Shown piece after piece: positions 59,327-64,000 of a stretch of DNA of 64,000 nucleotides. The stretch covers positions 2,291,836-2,355,835 of the forward strand of contig NW_002060949.1 in the NCBI RefSeq assembly GCF_000150275.1, in the 5' to 3' direction. The stretch comes from Trichoplax adhaerens. Taxonomy: Eukaryota; Placozoa; Uniplacotomia; Trichoplacea; Trichoplacidae. Within the stretch, counting starts at the first letter, position 1. Each line of letters starts with the position of its first letter. Below the pieces are notes generated by a model. The model was not told the DNA's origin, searched no databases, and saw nothing but the letters and a program-made list of their open reading frames with translations. Position numbers and translations under genes: made by a program.

Positions 59327-62300
59327 TCATCTTTCATGCTATCCATTAACTGTTCAGAATTTACGTCTGAAATATTGATAACCACAATTCCATCATCCTT
59401 TACTATTTCGTTCAATCGAATCAACCAGCCTATACAGTACGACAAAATTAATTGTATTTTAGCGTTAAAAGGTCCATCTGTTACCCCTACATTCTGATTT
59501 TATTCTCACTAAATCATACAGCCATTAATATGACAAAATCAATTTTATCTAATTTACTATCTATAATTTTATTCTAATAGCGTGCCGCATTGATAAGCAT
59601 TTGTATAAATCGCAAGGAAAAATATGCTTTTACGTACATAAACATACGACAGTACTTTGTTATAATAAAATACTTGAAAAATTTAAAAAAACTTAAACTA
59701 ATAGTTATGCATTTCTAAAGACAACAAATATAAAAAGCTACAATAATAAGTATGTGTTTGTCAGAGTTCGTAAAATATTCTAGATTTAAATGTAATTTCT
59801 TACTTTTTCTGTTGTTTACTCGATCCAAACAGGTTAAAAGAACAAGGTCGTGATTCCCAACTTCGTTAGGTAGCCAACTTAACTTTAAAATTGAATTGCA
59901 AAGATTACTGTTTAGTATAGATGATAAAGAAGATATTGACTATAAATCTATGTTCCATATAATCTATAATTAACATGTGATTAATTTATAACGGTATGAT
60001 CTCAGTAATAAATTTCAGTAAAATTCAGTATTTTCTAAGGGTGTGAAAAATCTATGTCTTCGATACTGAGTTTGGCTATATCGAAGTAATTTGTAAAATG
60101 GCTGGTATCGAACATAGTAAAGCACGGTATATGCTATGACGTCGTAATTAATTGAATTAGTGCCGACAAATACAGGTGTCAAAATGAATAAATCTCAAAT
60201 CATTATGTCTATCTATATTACTCCTTCTATTAAAAGTTTCGAGTAGTGATTCAATTCTTAATTATTAAATAGTTATGACTAAAAAGATACACTATTATAA
60301 TAGAGAACGCAATGTTTCTTTATTGAAATCAAAAAAGAATGGTACTAATTGCTTAACGTAAAAAACAGCTACCACATAAAGACCTATTAAATTAAATCTA
60401 GACAGTATTAGTCAGCTTAATAACCTAATTCTACCTGCTTAAATGCTACTCGATCAAGGTTAATATTCGAGTCTATGCTAATTGTCAGTGAGTCATTTAA
60501 GCCTGCAAAATCAAAATTTGCCGATCCTTTCTTTGCAATATTCAGACAAGCACTGATAAATTTTCCACAATAGTCAAGCCCCAAGACCTATCAAGAACAT
60601 ACAGTTTAAAAATAAATGAATTATTAAACACTAACTGTCTTGCAAGTTTAATTGGTTTCGTTTCAACGATACCAATTTTGTATTTACCTTTCGATATATT
60701 GTACTTAATTCAAAAGCTAGCCTTCCAGTGCCACAACCAATTACTAATGCAGAATCTGTAGCTATGCCATACGTTTTAGGTATGAGCAACATCTTTTCAA
60801 CTAATATCTCGGTCATTACACCGTAAAGACTGTGAATGTTCTATACAAAAGAAGAGTTATATAAGGGGGTTTATAGGATTGAATTGTATTACAGTGAAAT
60901 TAAATAGTGCAATATGATATCAGTCCTATAACTCTAATATATGTTCTCTTACATCAGTATCGGAATATTGAAACCGAAGCATATCATATAACATTTGATC
61001 GGTTTCGAACTTAAATTGAACATTAGAGCTAATTTGCCCGCAAATTTCAATACGGTTGTCAGAGTAGTATTTGGTATATTCCTCTAGAAATTATCGATAT
61101 AAGATATTGTCATGATATTTTGAATTTGCATTATCAACCATTGCAGCAGCTATCAAGATAAATTTTGAAGAATCACTACTTAATTATATTACCATTTTCA
61201 TGAAATGCTTTACTTCTATATCGCCCACATATGCCTCTACAATTTATAAATATCCTACGGGCAATTTATGATAACTATTCAACTACTGTATAATATAATA
61301 AAGTACTGTTATTCTGTTCATATTATTATTATGAATATTTGCAGCTATAAAATAAATAGCATAAGTAGACCGATATATTACCGTGGCATTGCTGGCTAAT
61401 CTCTGTATCAAGTAATACAATAGGAGGGAGCGTTCGAGGATTGCTTTTTACTACTCGGAACCCGGCATGTTGAAAGAAATGTCTCCTAAAAGCTAGTCGA
61501 AAAAATTGAGAGGCCGATTCACCAGTAGTTGCCCAAGAACCGAACTGCAATGTTCAAAAAATAATATTATTACAAGTATTCTACGTAATATAAGTGTATA
61601 AAAATTAGTAGGAAAAGGCTGTAAACTAACCATCATTAAGTTATGCCTTCCATCAAACGCGTTGCTTGAGAAATCATCATAATACGGATGAGTACGAAAT
61701 CCAGGAAGCCCGTTATAATGATCTTCCGTCCATTCCCATACGTTACCCATAATATCGTAAAATCCGGTCACAGTTGGAGGATATAAATTAACTGGCTACA
61801 AGGGCAGAGTAGAAGTGGCAGTCATAAACGTAATCAAATATCGGTATTGCTTATCTGATTATAGCAGCAAATATCTATATTGCGTACCGTTGAACTGCAA
61901 TACTGAAAATTTAAATTCCAATCTGGGACTTTATCGAAGGCTACATCACAAGCTACGGAGGGATTTGGAGGTAACTAAAATTAAATACTATGCATTTAAT
62001 CGCATGATAATATAAATTGTGATGCTGTAAATAGTCATGAAATAAAAATGAAATGTAAAGATGCGTAATAAAGCAATTTTGAATTCATCTACCCAGATGT
62101 TTTAAAGCTGAAGGTTTTACATCTATTAAAATAGCTACAGTTATATAAGCGATCGACTTTTAGATTTCAGAGAGTGCCTTAGTACTCATGCATCACATTA
62201 TCATAATAATCAGTATTGTTAAAGGACTGCCTAATAGATTACGTCTGCTATGTGCATAGTAAAATCAATGGTCCTAAGAATTCATCACGTACATTTTGAT

Positions 62301-63921
62301 CTAGCATTCTATGATATTCAGCTTCACTTGGTAGTCGATAGTCTTTACCTAACCAGGTACAATATGCTTTTGCTTCGTGATAGTTGACTTCAACAGGCCA
62401 TTCCATCGGCATAGTAATGACATCAAAAGTCGTACGATATCTTTAAAAAGATAGAAATGATTGTGATTACTATGCTCTTAATTTAATAGCCTTTATAGAG
62501 ATTAATAAATTGCACATGATTACGCTAGCGCAGCTATATCATAATGATAAATATTCATCTTATATCGGGTAACTAAATTCTATGGTAGATGCATATAGAA
62601 CACTTCTACTGCATTTGACAAAATTGCTAACGCACATATCTAATATAAATGCCAAAATTCGTTGCCACATCAGTAGCTAAAGAACGAGGCATCATAGATA
62701 TTTAAAATTTTATATACTTGAATTTGGATGTCAGGTCTTCTTGATTATGATAATTGAAATCATTATCGAAAAAACGTGGCTGACAATGGGAATATTCACT
62801 AAGATTTCCACCACAACCCAATTTGCAGCCTAATTTATTAATTGAAGTTAGTATAATAAAAGATTTTAGTTTTCACTGATATTAATAAAATTTAAGACTG
62901 TTACTACGATCGGACAAGATTATAACGAAGCATCACCGGTTAAATGTAGATTTTTATACTCTTTTATACGTGTCGTATGTTTAAGGTTACCTTTATCACA
63001 AATCCAAAAGACTGGATGATGTGCCTTGCGAAATATTTTCCAATTCCACCCTAATTAGGTTACATTTCAATATATATTTATCTCAATATGATTGTAGACA
63101 ATGCATATAATTTACCTCTTTTGAAACTGATTTAAATATTATTACTTATATTTCATTCAATACCGTATCGAGAATACGACTATACCTTCGTTCGACCAAA
63201 ATTCTCTCCTTTCGTATCCGCCGTCCTTAACAAACTTCAAGTATTCGCCGTTGGTAATTGGATATTTAGTGGCTTGAAAAGGTGAAACACTAATAGCATA
63301 ATTTACAAGCAATAAAGTCATTCCATGTACGAGTATGCTAATCGAATGAACAATCAGATAGTCGATAGAATACTTTAGACGATATTATATTGTATGGAAA
63401 AAATATCTTAATTGTAATTTCTATATTTTACTAGTGAAGATATTTATCTATCTTTAGCTTTAATCTACTCAAGTAAACAATACAGTCTAGTGATTAGCAT
63501 TAGCAAATGATAGTTAGTTACCAGAACTTTTTGCTATGGCATTTTTTTACTAATGATCCAATTCTATAGATATCCACACTTACTGAGATACCAGTTCACC
63601 ATATTCATTATCCCAGCCGAATGATGGGAACGCATCTGGCCTTCCAAGTCTAACATCTTTCTGGTCGACGGCAATAAGATTATTATCACCAGCGTTTTCT
63701 ATTTTCATTTGAAAGGACATAACGCAATTATATAACATGAAACCAATATCACGATACAAGTTGTATTTAGAAAGGCTTGATATAGTAAATTAAATTTGAA
63801 TTTAAATCATCGTAGTTGCTGACCATTCGCTTGGTAAGATGCATAGTGCCAATCATTCGGTTTAGCAAGCATATCTACTGGCAATTGACGGAAAAGCACA
63901 GAAGAAGTCTCAAAATGCAAC
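59327..63921 (-). CDS. ovoA: Second, diverged ovoA paralogue (5' end outside window)
   Basis: Fourteen exons are visible: 63921-63824, 63698-63584, 63289-63186, 63050-62991, 62829-62718, 62440-62293, 61974-61888, 61795-61631, 61544-61382, 61083-60953, 60840-60688, 60587-60435, 59882-59804, 59429-59327. All junctions keep frame (557 residues). Seven exons have exactly the same lengths as in the first ovoA gene (98, 104, 60, 148, 165, 79, 103 bp), and all introns are in the same places and phases. Motifs kept: LHFETSSVLFRQLPVD, FPSFGWDNEYGE, WPVEVNYHEAKAYCTWLG, YDIMGNVWEWTEDHYNG and FRRHFFQHAGFRVV. The methyltransferase motif I reads LVIGCGTG, so the acidic residue of LDIGCG is lost. The Asn/Ser-rich insert of copy 1 is absent here. 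No stop or frameshift is seen, so it looks like a functional but diverging duplicate. The first exons and the 3' exon are missing. Confidence 0.9.
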
Positions 63922-64000
63922 CTAAAAAATAACATCAAAGTGCAGAAATCTGTTTCAGACTAAATTATTGAAAGATACTTAGACTGCGTCTTTGTATATT
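63922..64000 (-). other. Intron sequence at the window edge (second ovoA)
   Basis: By comparison with copy 1, the next upstream exon (32 bp, encoding the WAVMLGLDHE-type iron-binding segment) should lie just beyond base 64000. The 79 bases here show no coding match, and the acceptor atttttta|g precedes the exon at 63921. Confidence 0.55.

Overview
The window looks like nuclear DNA of a small-genome, early-branching animal. It is AT-rich, has no operons, and its genes are split into many short exons joined by GT-AG introns of roughly 100-500 bp. The proteins are metazoan in type: a kinesin-13, a KAT6/SAMD1-like chromatin reader, a class C GPCR, TRIR, MTG1, a theta GST and DYNLT-type dynein light chains. 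Short introns together with an intronless class C receptor suggest a placozoan (Trichoplax-like). That assignment is an inference and could not be tested here. Exon models were built by hand from splice signals, codon phase and remembered family motifs. All internal junctions given keep frame.

Layout. 1-7.8 kb (+): the 3' end of a Tctex1/DYNLT5-like gene, a gene-poor stretch with two fields of decayed tandem repeats, then an intronless Tctex1 paralogue. 11.6-14.05 kb (-): a three-exon TRIR homologue whose second intron carries a tandem-repeat field. 16.2-19.6 kb (-): a nine-exon gene encoding three winged helices, two KAT6-type PHD fingers and a C-terminal SAM domain. 19.6-21.4 kb: GTAC-palindrome clusters and a 54-bp minisatellite. 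21.9-23.2 kb (+): glutathione S-transferase theta. 24.4-27.4 kb (+): mitochondrial GTPase MTG1. 28.3-38.35 kb (-): a 27-exon kinesin-13. About 41.3-47.1 kb (-): ovoA, 5-histidylcysteine sulfoxide synthase/methyltransferase. 47-54 kb: gene-poor, with repeats and GTAC clusters. 54.5-57.0 kb (-): an intronless class C GPCR. 59.3-63.9 kb (-): a second, diverged ovoA running off the window.

The genes do not form a pathway. The local themes are tandem duplication (two Tctex1 genes; two ovoA genes flanking the GPCR) and a recurring palindromic GTAC repeat (TACTGTAC/CTGTACAG) just upstream of several start codons. The two least ordinary items are the winged-helix/PHD/SAM protein, which joins a KAT6-like N-terminus to a SAMD1-like C-terminus without an acetyltransferase domain, and the ovoA pair, whose second copy has an altered methyltransferase motif.
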